Notes under the pieces: generated by a model
The model's input: the letters and a program-made list of their open reading frames with translations, nothing else
The model's database searches: none
Told to the model about the DNA's origin: nothing
Assembly (NCBI GenBank): GCA_001599915.1
Contig: BCIG01000019.1
Location: forward strand, 186,001 to 250,000
Direction: 5' to 3'
DNA length: 64,000 nt
DNA from: Symbiotaphrina buchneri
Taxonomy: Eukaryota > Ascomycota > Symbiotaphrinales > Symbiotaphrinaceae
Position numbers and translations under genes: made by a program
Part shown: positions 12,785 through 25,275 of the stretch, one piece after another
Layout: every line of letters starts with the position of its first letter
Position numbering within the stretch: position 1 is the first letter of the stretch

Positions 12785-14957
12785 ATGCCTGCTGGTGAAT
12801 CCTTCGAGTTCCAGGCTGAGATCTCTCAGCTCCTGGGTCTCATCATCAACACGGTCTACTCAAACAAGGAGATCTTCTTGCGGGAACTCATCTCCAACGC
12901 CTCCGATGCATTGGACAAGATCCGGTATGAGGCTCTTTCAGACCCAAGCAAGCTCGATACGGGCAAGGATCTCCGGATCGACATCATCCCCGATAAGGAG
13001 AACAAGACCCTCACAATCCGTGATACCGGTATCGGTATGACCAAAGCTGTAAGTCCCCAACTTCTCGTCCCAGTACAGAGCCGCATATACTAACCATGTT
13101 CAGGATCTCGTCAACAACCTGGGCACAATCGCTCGTTCGGGCACAAAACAGTTCATGGAAGCCCTGTCCGCAGGAGCTGATATCTCCATGATCGGTCAGT
13201 TTGGTGTCGGTTTCTACTCCGCATACCTCGTGGCAGACAAGGTCACCGTGGTTTCGAAGAACAATGATGATGAGCAATACGTCTGGGAGTCGAGTGCTGG
13301 TGGCACCTTCACGATCACCCCCGATACTGAAGGCGAGCAGCTCGGACGTGGCACCAAGATCATCCTGCATCTCAAGGACGAGCAGATGGACTACCTAAAC
13401 GAGAGCAAGATCAAGGAAGTCGTCAAGAAGCACTCTGAGTTCATTTCATACCCTATCTACCTCCACGTTCTGAAGGAGACGGAGAAGGAAGTTCCCGATG
13501 AGGAGGCTGAAGAAAAGAAGGAGGAAGAGAGCGATGAGAAGAAGGCCAAGATCGAGGAAGTAGATGAAGACGGGGAGAAGAAAGAAAAGAAGACGAAGAA
13601 GGTCAAGGAGTCCAAGATCGAGGAGGAAGAACTCAACAAGACCAAGCCCATCTGGACTCGGAATCCTTCGGAGATCACCCAAGAGGAGTACGCTGCCTTC
13701 TACAAGTCCCTGTCAAACGACTGGGAAGACCACCTTGCCGTCAAGCACTTCTCTGTGGAGGGTCAATTGGAGTTCCGCGCCATCCTTTTCGTGCCAAAGC
13801 GCGCTCCCTTCGACCTCTTCGAAACCAAGAAGACCAAGAACAACATCAAGTTGTACGTTCGTCGTGTCTTCATCACCGATGATGCGACCGACCTCATTCC
13901 CGAGTGGCTTGGCTTCATCAAGGGTGTTGTGGATTCTGAAGACCTGCCGCTCAACCTGTCTCGTGAGACTCTTCAACAAAACAAGATCATGAAGGTCATC
14001 CGCAAGAACATTGTCAAGAAGACGCTGGAGCTCTTCAACGAGATCGCTGAAGACCGCGAACAGTTCGATAAGTTCTACAGCGCCTTCAGCAAGAACATCA
14101 AGCTTGGTATCCACGAGGACGCTCAGAACCGTCAAGCTCTCGCCAAACTCCTCCGCTTCCACTCGACCAAATCTGGTGACGAGACCACTTCCCTCTCGGA
14201 TTACATCACTCGGATGCCTGAGCACCAGAAGCAGATGTACTACATCACGGGCGAGTCTCTCAAGGCAGTCCAAAAGTCACCCTTCTTGGACTCGCTCAAG
14301 GAGAAGGGCTTCGAAGTCCTCTTCCTGGTTGACCCCATTGACGAGTACGCCATGACGCAGCTCAAGGAATTCGATGGCAAGAAGTTGGTGGATATCACAA
14401 AGGACTTCGAGCTTGAGGAGACCGAGGAGGAGAAGAAAGAGCGCGAGGCGGAAGAGAAGGAGTACGAAGGTCTGGCGAAGACCCTGAAGAACATCCTTGG
14501 TGACAAGGTTGAGAAGGTCGTCGTCAGCCACAAGCTCATCGGTTCTCCTTGTGCCATCCGCACTGGTCAGTTCGGTTGGTCGGCCAACATGGAGCGTATA
14601 ATGAAGGCCCAGGCTCTTCGCGACACTTCCATGAGCTCCTACATGTCGTCAAAGAAGATCTTCGAGATCTCACCCAAGTCTCCTATCATCAAGGAGCTGA
14701 AGAAGAAGGTTGAATCTGACGGTGAGAACGACCGCACGGTCAAGTCCATCACCCAACTTCTCTTCGAGACATCGCTGTTGGTGTCTGGTTTCACTATTGA
14801 CGAGCCTGTTGGCTTCGCCGAGCGTATCCACAAGCTTGTGTCTCTCGGACTGAACGTCGATGAGGAGGCTGAGACAACTGAGGAGAAGGCTGCAGAGGAG
14901 TCGGCGGCCGCCCCAGCCGAAGCAACCGGCGAGACGGCCATGGAGGAGGTTGACTAG
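12785..14957 (+). CDS. hsp90: Heat shock protein 90 (cytosolic HSP90)
   Basis: Exons 12785-13048 and 13104-14957 (55-bp intron, GTAAGT..TTCAG) give 705 residues, the usual size for fungal cytosolic Hsp90. The N-terminal GHKL ATPase carries NKEIFLREL, the SNASDALDK loop and the DTGIGM and GQFGVGFYS nucleotide-binding motifs. A Glu/Lys-rich charged linker spans roughly residues 210-265. The middle domain shows LPLNLSRE, with the catalytic-loop arginine. The protein ends in MEEVD, the docking peptide for TPR co-chaperones. It is an ATP-driven chaperone that matures kinases and receptors. An upstream heat-shock element and a 5' UTR intron suggest stress control. The tail before MEEVD is rich in Ala and Glu. 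Long antisense open frames inside it are codon-bias shadows. Confidence 0.97.
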
Positions 14958-15449
14958 ATTCTCAGCGCTGGCAGGATTCATTCATGATACGGAGTTCGTC
15001 ATGACTTTCAAGTTTTCGGGCCTCTTTACCATCATGTGTCACGTCTAGTTTTCGGTGTTCCTCCTGAGCTGCAGAGATTTGGGTTTCTGTCTCGACCGGT
15101 CTGCAACACATCTTCCTTGACGCAATCGCAAAGACTTTGTGTCATCTGTTTTATGAAAGCTTAGATAGTCGCTTTGAGGCAAGAATAAAAGCATTTCAGA
15201 CCAGAACGTCTCGTCCCTCCAGATTGCTCTGTAGTCATGAATATACGTAGTTCTCCCACTTTGTAGCAAAAAGAAGCCAATTAGCACTTTCATTTCCCTT
15301 TGGGATCCTGCGGCATTCCCCTGCTCATGGCCTCGGTGAAATGCTCTATCCCGGTTTCGCTTAGGCATACCAATACGCAAAAATTTCTCATTTACGGAAC
15401 ATATTTAGCCCCACATAGTCTCCCCATGGTCTCTCGTATTTCAACAGAG
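14958..15449. other. 3' flank of Hsp90
   Basis: This is about 500 bases of mostly untranslated sequence after the Hsp90 stop, ending at the tRNA terminator. I find no further gene. Confidence 0.5.
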
Positions 15450-15463
15450 AAAAAAGCAAAAAA
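15450..15463 (-). terminator. RNA polymerase III terminator of tRNA-Arg
   Basis: On the minus strand two runs of six T (15463-15458 and 15455-15450) begin four bases after the tRNA 3' end. T-runs of this kind stop RNA polymerase III; the second is a backup. Confidence 0.7.
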
Positions 15464-15467
15464 GAAT

Positions 15468-15539
15468 TGACCTACGCAGGGATCGAACCTGCAATCTTCT
15501 GATTCGTAGTCAGACGCCTTGCCATTGGGCCAGTAGGCC
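15468..15539 (-). tRNA. tRNA-Arg (anticodon ACG)
   Basis: The 72 bases fold into a complete cloverleaf with no intron. The seven-base acceptor stem GGCCTAC pairs with GTAGGTC (one G-U pair). The anticodon stem TCTGA/TCAGA encloses loop CTACGAA, giving anticodon ACG, read as ICG after A-to-I editing. The T arm is GCAGG-TTCGATC-CCTGC and the discriminator base is A. It decodes CGU, CGC and CGA. T-runs just downstream form the terminator. Confidence 0.96.
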
Positions 15540-16054
15540 TGTTTCTTGATGTAAGGGTCTGTATACCAATAAATAAGTGAACCCTTTCACAGTGAATATT
15601 TGCTTTAGCCTGGAAAGTGAATCTGAAAGACCCCTTCGGCATGCTTCAAAGCGTGAAGGGAAGGGAAGCGGCTTGGATGGGGCAATTCTCTATGTACTGA
15701 ATACTCCGCCTGCCTTCGTATTTTCAGGCACTGGAGTGCATCTGGCCGAGACTGAGTAAGCGGCCTGGGAAAGCACTGCACCACGGCACACGAGTTTTCG
15801 CGCGTCGTCTGCCAAGCCCATTTACGCGATCCATCCACCACCGACAGAGCTCCAGCGCATCTGGACACTTCCCAGCTGTTAGAAGCTTGTTTGCCCTTCC
15901 TCCCACATCGATCCACGGTGACCAGTCCTCGATCAAGCAAGCCCAGACAGATCGCCGGTCCAGTACCGTCAGCTTCACTTATCACCATCACCCACCCGAC
16001 GCTCCTCTCGGGCTATTGCGACTCGAGAGGGTATCTGAAACCCCCGCTCTCAGC
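15540..16054. other. Upstream region of Pob3
   Basis: About 515 bases lie between the tRNA start and the Pob3 start codon and must hold the Pob3 promoter and leader. I see no separate gene. The open frames on both strands here are short and unrecognised. Confidence 0.5.
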
Positions 16055-18011
16055 ATGTAAGGCAATCTGAGCTTCTATCAATCTTATCAGGAAGGATATA
16101 CTGACTGAATGCCACAGGGAGAGTTTCGAGAACATATATCTTGATCTATCAAAGCAAGCAGGCAAATGCCGCTTCGCAGAGACCGGGCTGGGATGGAAAC
16201 CTTCTGGTGGCGGTGACACATTTACTCTCGACCAGAGCAACATCGCTTCAGCACAATGGAGTCGCGCAGCAAGAGGATATGAAGTGAAAGTGTTGTCGAG
16301 GAATGCGGGTGTGATTCAGTTGGATGGCTTCGATCAGGAGGTGAGCAGATCATCTGCACCGGATGGAATTTTGGACCGCGAGGGCGAACCGCTGACGGCT
16401 TCCCAGGACTTTGACCGGTTAAGCAAAGTGTTCAAGACCTGGTATGGAGTCAACCTGGAAAATAAGGAGCATGCTCTTCGGGGCTGGAACTGGGGCAAAG
16501 GAGAATTCGGCAAGGCGGAGCTGGTCTTCAACGTCCAGAACCGCCCGGCGTTTGAGATTCCTTATTCAGATATATCGAACACCAACCTGGCTGGTAAAAA
16601 TGAGGTGGCCGTGGAGTTCTCGCTACCGGCCGATGGTGAAGAGACGGGCACAAACGGTCATCTCGGAGGTGCCCGCGCAAGAGGGAAGAAGGCTGGTGGA
16701 GGTAGAGATCAGCTGGTAGAAATGCGGTTCTATATTCCTGGCACCGCTACGAAGAAGGAGACCACGGAAGATGGTGAAGAGAAGGACGTTGACGGCGAAG
16801 ATGCAGAAGAACAAAATGCGGCCAACCTATTCTACGATACACTGATGGAGAAGGCGGAGATTGGAGAAGTTGCCGGAGACACATTCGCCACATTCTTAGA
16901 CGTGCTACATCTAACACCGAGGTTTGTGTTTACCTTGCGACATTTTACCTTTCGACATTCCCGAGAATATACTAACGACTGGCACTTGCAGAGGTCGTTT
17001 CGACATCGATATGTACGAAAGCTCCTTCCGCCTACGTGGTAAAACCTACGACTACAAGATCCAATACGAGTCTATCAAAAAGTTCTTCCTTCTTCCAAAA
17101 CCTGACGACCTTCACACCCTCATTACAATCGGTCTGGACCCGCCATTGCGGCAAGGTCAGACCCGATATCCGTTCCTTGTCATGCAGTTCAAACGTGATG
17201 AGGAGGTGACGATCGATCTGAATATGACCGAGTATGTCTTCCTTTCCGTGCAGTCTTTCGATGCAGCTCACTGACTTCTTGCAGCGAACTCCTTGAAGAA
17301 AAGTATAAAGGCAAGCTACAGGCTCACTATGAGGCGCCCATCCATGCCGTTATCGCCCAAGTATTCCGTGGCCTCTCAGGGAAGAAGGTCGTCACACCAT
17401 CGAAGGAGTTCTCCTCGCACCACAACCAGTCGGGCGTCAAATGCTCCATCAAAGCCAACGAAGGGCATCTCTTCTGCCTGGACAAATCATTCATGTTCGT
17501 GCCCAAACCAGCCACCTACATCGCCTTCGACAACATCGCCAGCATCACCATGTCGCGCGTGGGCGGGGCCATCTCCGCCTCGCGGACCTTCGACATCACC
17601 ATCACGCTCAAGGGCGGGCAAGGCGAGCACCAGTTCAGCAACATCAACCGCGAGGAGCAAGGGCCACTGGAGGACTTCTTCAAGACCAAGGGCCTGCGCA
17701 CCAAGAACGAGATGGTCGACGACTCGTCGGCGCTGATCGCGGCCGCGCTCAACGACGCGGACATGGAGAGCGATGACGAGGAGGTCGTGGCCAATGGCCG
17801 CGGCTCGGCGGATGAGGACGAGGAGAGCGTCGATGAGGACTTCCATGCTTCCTCCGAGAGCGACGTCGCGGAGGAGTATGACAGCGACGCCCAGAGCAGC
17901 GGTAGCGGCAGCGATGAGGAGATGGCGGACGCGGCGGACGAGGATGATGGTGCGTCACCCGTGGAAGAGGAGCGGCCGAAGAAGAAGGCTAAGGTCAAGA
18001 GTGAGGAGTGA
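16055..18011 (+). CDS. pob3: FACT complex subunit Pob3 (SSRP1 homologue)
   Basis: Exons 16055-16056, 16118-16921, 16992-17231 and 17285-18011 give 590 residues. Exon 1 contributes only the A and T of the start codon; the G comes from exon 2, so translation begins MESFENIYLDLS. With Spt16, Pob3 forms FACT, which loosens and rebuilds nucleosomes during transcription and replication. The N-terminal domain (WKPSGGG, RGYEVKVLSR, GFDQE) precedes the tandem PH-like domains (RGRFDIDMYE; SFMFVPKPATYI; FDITITLKGG). A long acidic Asp/Glu/Ser tail of about 90 residues ends in a basic PKKKAKVK signal. As in yeast Pob3, there is no HMG box. All splice joins keep the family sequence in frame, which supports the split start. 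The last ~500 bases are notably GC-rich. Confidence 0.93.
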
Positions 18012-18943
18012 TCGAGCGGGTCTGAGGCCCTGGTGGTTGATTCTTCAAGATACATCACCTAGCTGCAGCAGGCGTTTGGTGGTCGGCGTTACCCATAATG
18101 TGTATCTCTAAAGTCTCTTCTTATGACACGCGCAAGCGCAAGCACATGCAAATGCGAAAAGAAAGATTTGGATATTGACATGTGCATGGATTAAGGAACT
18201 ATAGGGGTTTGGTGATACAAACCACACACAGGCGGCCACTGTGAACCCAACCCTACCCAGGGGAGAGCTTAAAGCCCCGAAGAAGCCAAAGCCCAGAGAC
18301 AGAGTTTCCTCAAGGAACAAGAACATCCATACATACAACAAGCTGCTAATGCCAATGCCAGCGTCTATCATATTTTTCAATTCATTGTGACTATTCATAG
18401 TGACTATTCCTATTCTTCTCTCGAGAAAGTTTCGAGCTGCAATATACCCAGCATGTATAGCGCTGCGAATAGCGACAATAACAACAGCGATTTATATCAG
18501 TCAGCGCTTGCTTCCGCCGACGAGACCGCCTCTCAAAGCCTATTCGTCGCCACGGGTTCACTGGCAAGACAGATAGACCCGATATACCTCAGGCGGCATG
18601 CCCAAAGCCACCGATCTTTCTAGAGCAGCCGACATATCCCAGCACATAAGAATCCGAGGCAGGAAGATTAAACATACATAGCCCAAGGCCAGAAACCCAG
18701 GAACCAGAACTCACAACCCAGAACGCCACTTGTCACGGTATATAGATAGAAAGAGGGGCCGACCGCCATATTTGCCCACCCAGGAGAAACCCGCTTAATG
18801 GAAAGAACCATATACCCAAGCCCAAATCCGAGACCGAAACCGACAACCGACCAACGCCGAAGATTTGCGCGTAGTATAAGGCGCGAACGAACAACAAGGG
18901 GCCACCCCGCCGCGGGAGATATCCAGGCAAGCAAAGCAGCAGG
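18012..18943. other. Convergent 3' region, Pob3 and bHLH regulator
   Basis: This lies between the stop codons of two converging genes and should hold both polyadenylation regions. Its short open frames are not credible genes. There is a minor CAAGCGCAAGCACATGCAAATGCG-like low-complexity stretch around 18130-18155. Confidence 0.5.
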
Positions 18944-21371
18944 TTATGACGAGCTGCTATCGCTCGCCTCCTCAACTGTGACTGTCGCCGTCACCGACTT
19001 CGGTTCGGAAGGTTTCACAACCACTGAATCAATCGGTGCCACGTCCGCGTCCGCGTCCGCTTTCTTTTCGGCCTCTTCATTATCTTTGACGGTCACCGTC
19101 TCCATTTCCGTATCTCCTATCTTGTCGTTTTCGTTGACGACGCCATTTTCCGATCTGCTGCCGTCCGCAGGGGCATCAACGGTTGCGGCATCAGCGCCCA
19201 TGTCCCGCAATCGGCCCTCCGCAACCTCAAGTCTGCCCTGTGTCTCCCTCAACTCCCTCTGCAGCGCTTTGATGTAGTCAATCGCCATCTCCACGGTGCT
19301 AGCCTTGCTGCTACTCTGCTGCGCCGCGGTCTGGCTTGCGGACTTTGTCTCCTTGGTTTCCTGGGGCTCGACTTTCTCACCGTCCGCGGGTGTAGGACCC
19401 GTCGGCGTAGGTGGCGGGAGTAACGCCGCAATTTCCTGCAACGCGTTGTTGATCCTATTACGACGGCCCTGTTCGGCAATCTTGTGCGATGTCCGTTTGG
19501 ATGTCAGGTTCGTCGATAACGCTTCCGGATATGAGACGCCAGGCAGATGTGTGCCTTCAAGGATGTTTTGATAATTCGACTTGGAGGCGAGGAGGAGTGC
19601 GGAGGTTTCGGCGGAGACTGTTGCTATTGTATGTTAGTAAGGGCATCGAGAGCTTGGGCAGCAAGTAGAATACGTACCACCTTCAGGTAAGAGCGGCTTG
19701 ATATTCGGAGAGATCTTTGGGCGCAGAGCGGGACTGACTAGGACAGAAGAGGTGCTGTTCCGCTTGCGATTGTTGCGTCCGTTGGATTTCTCGCCCTTCT
19801 TACTCAGGCCACTGATGGTCGGCGAAGAGAGAGCGCTAAGAGACGGGCTTTGAAGAGCGGAGCCTGGGGCAAGCATAGGCGTTTTCTGGAAATCAGCGGA
19901 TATCGGAGTCCGACTCATTGGTGTCATGGTGGGAGTTGCGCCACCATCGGCGGGTATCTGGGTATCAATCCGAGAGAGAGGAGGCTGAGTGGCTGCCGGG
20001 CTAGGTAAGGCAAGATCTTCCATTGCCTGATCGATCATATCTTGCTCTGAAGGATGGCCGTGGCCCAGGTGCAAATTTAATCCCTCAGCGGCTGAGCGTT
20101 TCTTCTGCTGCCGAATCCTCATCAATGATGCTGGAGTAGCTGGCATAGCCCCGTTGCTCGCACCTGTCAGAGGTGCTGACTGTGAACCGGGAAGAATGGC
20201 AGGGGATCTACTAGCGGATCCTGATCGAGGAGCAGGAGGTGGCCCCATGAGAGATTCTGAAAGTGGTTCGGGAGAAATCGAATCTGTGCCAGAACTTTCG
20301 TGGGTATGTGTCTGTGACGAGCCAGAATTCTGCGGCGGTCTTGTGCTTGAGTTGCCATTTCGAGCCTCTTCTGCAAGCTCAGTGAGTTCCCGTGAGGGAA
20401 TGATAGTACTGCCAGGTCTGCGTCTGGTCTGAGGCTTCATAGATGGTGATTCTCGAACGACTCTACCAGGAGTCCGTGGAGCAGACGTAGATCCTGTATT
20501 CGTCTTGCGCCGAGTCTTCCGCTGCGCGTTCGCTGATGGCGTTGAATTTGGGGGCCCCTCTTTGCAGAGGTCTACAGGCGACGTCGTCAGTGAAGTATCG
20601 GCCGTCGCAGGCGCCGAATAGTATTGAGTGTGCATGCCATGGTTCTGTGCGTGCAGAGCCGGCGACGTCAGGGGGCTGAAGTATGCGCCAGGTACGGTGT
20701 ACTCAGGCTCCACCCGAAAATGAGCCTCATGAGGGTTTACGGCCGGAGAAACGAGGGGCGTAAAGATCATCTATCACGGGATAAGCTTATCGTATCAATG
20801 GATCTTGGCATCTGATACGGACCTGATCTTCCTTCATGCGTTGGTACCTCTCGTACATTGCTTGCTGCAACTGTGGGTCCATATGTTGATAATATCTGGC
20901 AGCGCCTCCTTGCAACTCGATACTGTTCGGTGTAGGCGGAACGATGCCGCCTTGTAGGAAGTTGGGGTCCTGCATCGACTGTTGCTGTTGCTGTTGAAAG
21001 TACTGGTTCTGGAAGTCAAAATCCTTCAGCGCATCCATGGGCGCAGAGTCCATGCCGGTGGTAGCAGGAAGAGGTTGTTGCTGCTGCTGGGACATGTGCA
21101 TTTGCTGTTGTAGCTGCTGTTGGGTTGTTTGTTGCATCTGCATGTCCTTCTGCCCGACAAGACCCACGCCCATACTCTCAAAACCGGTATCCATTGCGTC
21201 TCCTCCATCATGTTGCATCCCATTCTGATCATGACCATTCGCATCAAAATTCGCAAAATCGAGCGAGAAATCATCGAGATTGAAAAGGTGCGAGAAGTCC
21301 TCGTCCGTCGGTGCGACCATCGGGTCGGCATGGGTGGTTTGAGGCCATGACGCCGCCGAAGTTTCGTTCAT
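18944..21371 (-). CDS. bHLH transcription factor, NUC-1/Pho4 type
   Basis: Exons 21371-20823, 20770-19678 and 19623-18944 give 773 residues, close to Neurospora NUC-1 in size. The N-terminal third has an acidic stretch (DEDFSHLFNLDDFSLDF) and several poly-Gln runs. The middle carries IFTPLVSPAV and FSPLTSPAL repeats and a Ser/Pro-rich region. The bHLH begins at TSKRTSHKIAEQGRRNRIN; the H-x3-E-x3-RR basic contact residues specify an E-box such as CACGTG. A leucine-rich helix (VEMAIDYIKALQREL) and an acidic tail follow. In Neurospora and Aspergillus this factor switches on phosphatases and phosphate transporters when phosphate is short; the same role is inferred here. Intron 1 has a weak donor (GTCCGT), chosen because it keeps EDQ-MIFTPLVSP in frame; intron 2 is standard. 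Confidence 0.88.
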
Positions 21372-23244
21372 GACTCCGATGAGGCGAATTTATGATATCC
21401 ACCTGGAGTCCAGGTAGTATTCGGGCCAATCTATGGTGGCCGAACGCGATGATGTCTTTGGTCGTGGCTGACCTGGGTACCAAGGTACGGGGGTTCGTCG
21501 GTACTTTTTTTCTGCGGGACGAGTTTTGCCGCGAGTGGCCGAACTCGCAAGTAAGGTGGGATGACCGTCGCGAGTCGCAATGTCGTCTGTCTCCTATGCG
21601 TCAACTCAATTGAGTGCCGATCGACCAGGAGGAAATGAAATGGTTGGGGATGGATTCTGAACGAGAGTGGTGGTGGTGTTGAACAGAGCAAGGTTGGGAT
21701 GGCCCTCGGTGGACTTTCTCGTACGGCCTGTCGAGACTGCCAAATGATGAAGAAATCGGCGCAAGAGCGGGACGGCAGCTCTGGCTTGCTTGCCTTCCAG
21801 CGGAGATGGACCGATGCAGACCGATGCAGAAGGAGGAGCCGGTACGAATATGCTTGTATCTCGCCAGTATCAAATCGCGCAAAAATACTTTTCGTGGCGT
21901 ACTGACTAAGCTACCAGCGCCCACATGCCAATTTAGCGTTCACGCGCACCGATGGAATTAGCACGCCTTAAGCTACAAAAGTTGTGGTACCTGGTCATCT
22001 GAATGACTTGCCTCTTACGAATTCCCTGTTCCCTTGGTAAAGTAGAGACAGTGAGCTGCACCCCATCGATGATCGTAACCATGTCAATAATTCATCGAGC
22101 AGATGCGAAATTGCATGTTAGGTAGTGGATGCTCAAATAAATCTGATAATGACCTTGGTCTGATGCATAGCTCCGAAAAGATGTCGAGTACTGTTTACCA
22201 ACTCCGTAGGTAGGCACGGAAGACTATTTCCTGCACCCCTCAGCGCTCGATTTTGCCTTGCGCGGTTACACACCGTATTCGTACGCCTAGCCCGGTCTGC
22301 CTCGACTTTCGTCACGCTTAAGCAGTTGCGCTACAACGGACGAACCGCAGCAAGCGAGCAAACCAGGGTCTAGTGGAGGGCGCCCCGTCCGTGGGACCGT
22401 CGTCACACCCAAAGAGCCAATCATCGGCCCGCAATGTTCTCAAAAGCAGGGGCCCCATCCCACCGGCAGTAGGAAAGAGCCGACGACTGCAGGTACTGTA
22501 CTGACTGTTCTGCGTCGTAAGGTATCAAGCGTAGGAGATGCGTTTTCACTCCCGCCAAAAGACTGCTGACCACTCTTGATATCGCCGTCGGCAAATCTTC
22601 TCAGATCCATCCCGACGAGCCGAAGGACATTTGTCAATTGTGGTAGGCAGATGGCTTCAGATTAGATTATGCAAGCCATCCGAGCTAATTGTATTCACGA
22701 TTATTGGAGCTCGGAGCTCGCATCGGCTTTTGCAATGGTGAATCAGTGAATCGGCATCCCAGACGTCATTTAGCTTTGTAGATTGTCCTTCTCCGCTCTC
22801 TCATCTTGTTGTTAGACTTTCACGTCACCAGCCTCCGTGCTCGGTTACGCGCAGATCACCGCTGATCCTATCCGTCTCCCCGGCTCAATGCTCTGTGGGG
22901 CACTTGCAGTGATGCTGTGCTCCACGTCGCCGGCAGAATTCTATTCCATCGAACCTTTGTCACCTCTGGAATAAGAGCTTCAGTAAAAGCATCATTCCTG
23001 CCGCATGTCCATCTACGCTGATGGATCGGGTTCGATACTACTTTCCCTTGGTATAGCCAATCCAACCTCGCCCGTCGGGATGGGTCACTGCCTCGGCACT
23101 GGGAGCACCTCATAGAGCTTCTTCCCGGCAGAGATTCCCATGCAGTCATTACTTGCGCAGCGACTGCGTAGAATCCACGTCTCTCTGCCACGGAAGATGT
23201 ATAGTATCTCATCAATAGCTTCGTCCCAGATAACATTGCTTTCC
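21372..23244. other. Upstream region of the bHLH gene
   Basis: This 1.9-kb stretch holds the promoter and leader of the bHLH gene (left part) and the 3' flank of the Zn2Cys6 gene (right part). An open frame at 22868-23260 on the minus strand follows directly after the Zn2Cys6 stop, but it has no recognisable domain and is probably 3' UTR. I see no RNA gene. Confidence 0.45.
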
Positions 23245-25275
23245 TCAGCCAGGAAGCCAATCCTCTTTCCCATTTCTAGGGACAGACGGTATTCCGCTAT
23301 CGAAACTGTGAACTAGCGACGGTACGGACATCGGTGGAGCGGCGCCAGGCCAAACCCAAGTCGGAGTTGAAGGCTGGGAAGGAAAGGGGGTCTGCAGCTG
23401 TTGGACCTCGACTCCCTCTGGAGACAGCATTGGGGACGAAACGAGGCGCTCCTGCTTGATGGTGGCAGCTTTGTCAGCGGTCGTGATGATGCCATTATCG
23501 TCAATCCCAGCGCCAGGACAGAAGGGTTGCGGAATCTCGATTACATCCTCAGTATCCTGCTGCCCTTGTTGAGTCTGAGATCCGGGAAGATGTTGCTCAT
23601 CTGTAAGAGGTCTCGGGTTCTGCAGTGGCAGGCCCATTTCAGGCAAAGTATCCGATCTTTTCTTCTGAAGCAAAGGAAGAAACCGAGTATTTCCACCTCG
23701 CAGGCTTGCGATACGGCCATAGAGTAAGGACAGGCTGTCTCTGGCGCTGATCTCCCAGCCGTCCTTTTCCAGGCAATGCGAAGAAGAACAGCCTTGAACA
23801 ATTGGCCGATGCCAACCTCCTTGCCCTGTGAGAGTCCCGATGCCACCCGCACGTGCTGCAAGACTCATCACGTCAGTGACTGTGCAGGCAATGTCGAACA
23901 GCTTCTCCACAAGGCCAACCCCATGTACTTCCATGCTACTGCGATCGATTGCCGAAGTACTGGCAAGCAGATCCCGAGTGATGTTCAGGGGGTACATGAA
24001 ACTGAGCACAGGGTCAGGAGACCAAGAAGACAGAAATCCGGCCGAGGTCGAAAGCTGCCACACCATCGTGCGCAGCCAGTGCTGTGATGTGAGTAGGTCC
24101 GCAGCTTGAGTTGGCGTGACGTTAAGGCGAGCCTTACTAGGTATCGAAAGATCGTCGCTTGTTGATCGAGGTAAGGCCACTGCCAGCTCATGCTGTAGGT
24201 GGGCGAGCCAGCCACGTGTGGGGGCGCTTACGCTGCCAGGCTCGGTGGTGGATTCCAAGATCGTGCCGACCGGAGAAGACTTGTTCCACAGGCTGATAAA
24301 GACCTCATCGAAAGGCCGAAACAGATGAACTAGATGAAGGAACCCTGAAACTGCGGTGCGGTCCTCAGGATCTTCTTGAAACGTCGGGAGAGCAATGGTA
24401 GTTTGAAGCGTCAGCGGCCGATGACGTTGGAGTGCATATGCCCTATGCGGGAAATTAGTTAGCAAAGTAGCAGAGTCCTACATCAAGATGCCAAATTACC
24501 TTTCGGTGACAAACAGTAACCAGAACAGGCGACGCCGTCGTGAAGCCTCCGCTATATCAAGCAGATCGTAGGTTGTTTCATCATGCATCCCGAGGATCTG
24601 AGCAAGCGTCGTCGCTTCCCTCAGGTGAAACCAAGCTGTATTGTGTTTGTCAAGACCGAAATAACATCCAAAGATGAAGAATGATGTTATCACGGTCGCA
24701 ACAGTTGGGTTCTCGACAAAGTCATAACTCTTCCTAACTCTAAGGACCTCCTCAAGCAGCAGGATGCCTGATGTCATATTCGAACCCGGCCCTCTAGGCC
24801 CCAGAGAAGGTACTTCCGCGGCTGGCTTGAACCCGGGCTGGATGGACATGAATGCACATAGAGATACAACGAGGCAGTATACGTCTGGCGACCGGTGCAT
24901 GTCGTCCGTGTCCTGAACCAATCGTTCCCGACTCAATATTGGCATAGTGGTGTACATGTGCGTGAAGAAAAAGCCAATGCAGCCAGTCACCATCTCTCGA
25001 GATACTATGTCCGGGGTCGTTGTGAAGCTGGGACCTCTGGCAGAGCCAGGCAGCTCTTTCTGCAGATTCAGTGTCCATTGCACTTCAGGCTGATGCTGTT
25101 TCTCCCGCAGTTCAGAGATGACCTTCGCACGACTTCCTTTCGGCCCTTTCTTTAACGGTATGGCATTGAAAGTGCAAGTCAATGAAGCCTGGGTGCAATT
25201 TTTGCAGGGATGGCTACCCTCGCATTTGACTTTCCGCCTGTGGCAGGCATCGCATGCTCGTTTGACGGTCGGCAT
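23245..25275 (-). CDS. Zn2Cys6 fungal-specific transcription factor
   Basis: Exons 25275-24500 and 24442-23245, joined across a 57-bp intron (GTAATT..CATAG), give 657 residues. The zinc cluster at residues 8-34 has the spacing C-x2-C-x6-C-x5-C-x2-C-x6-C (CDACHRRKVKC..CKNC..C), followed by a basic linker KKGPKGSRAK. The fungal_trans middle-homology region covers roughly residues 95-360; FWLLFVTERAYALQRHRP spans the intron and is typical of it. The start was set at the ATG giving MPTVKRACDACH, since many relatives begin just before the cluster. An in-frame ATG at 25308 would add 11 residues. The target pathway cannot be told from sequence; sugar-use regulators share this layout, but that is a guess. 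The gene is divergent from the b561 gene. Confidence 0.85.

Noticed and set aside
13713-14273. A 186-codon antisense open frame inside Hsp90
   Set aside because: It mirrors the biased codon use of Hsp90 on the other strand and has no family resemblance.
23025-23040. A GGTTCGATAC word resembling a tRNA B box
   Set aside because: There is no A box or cloverleaf around it.
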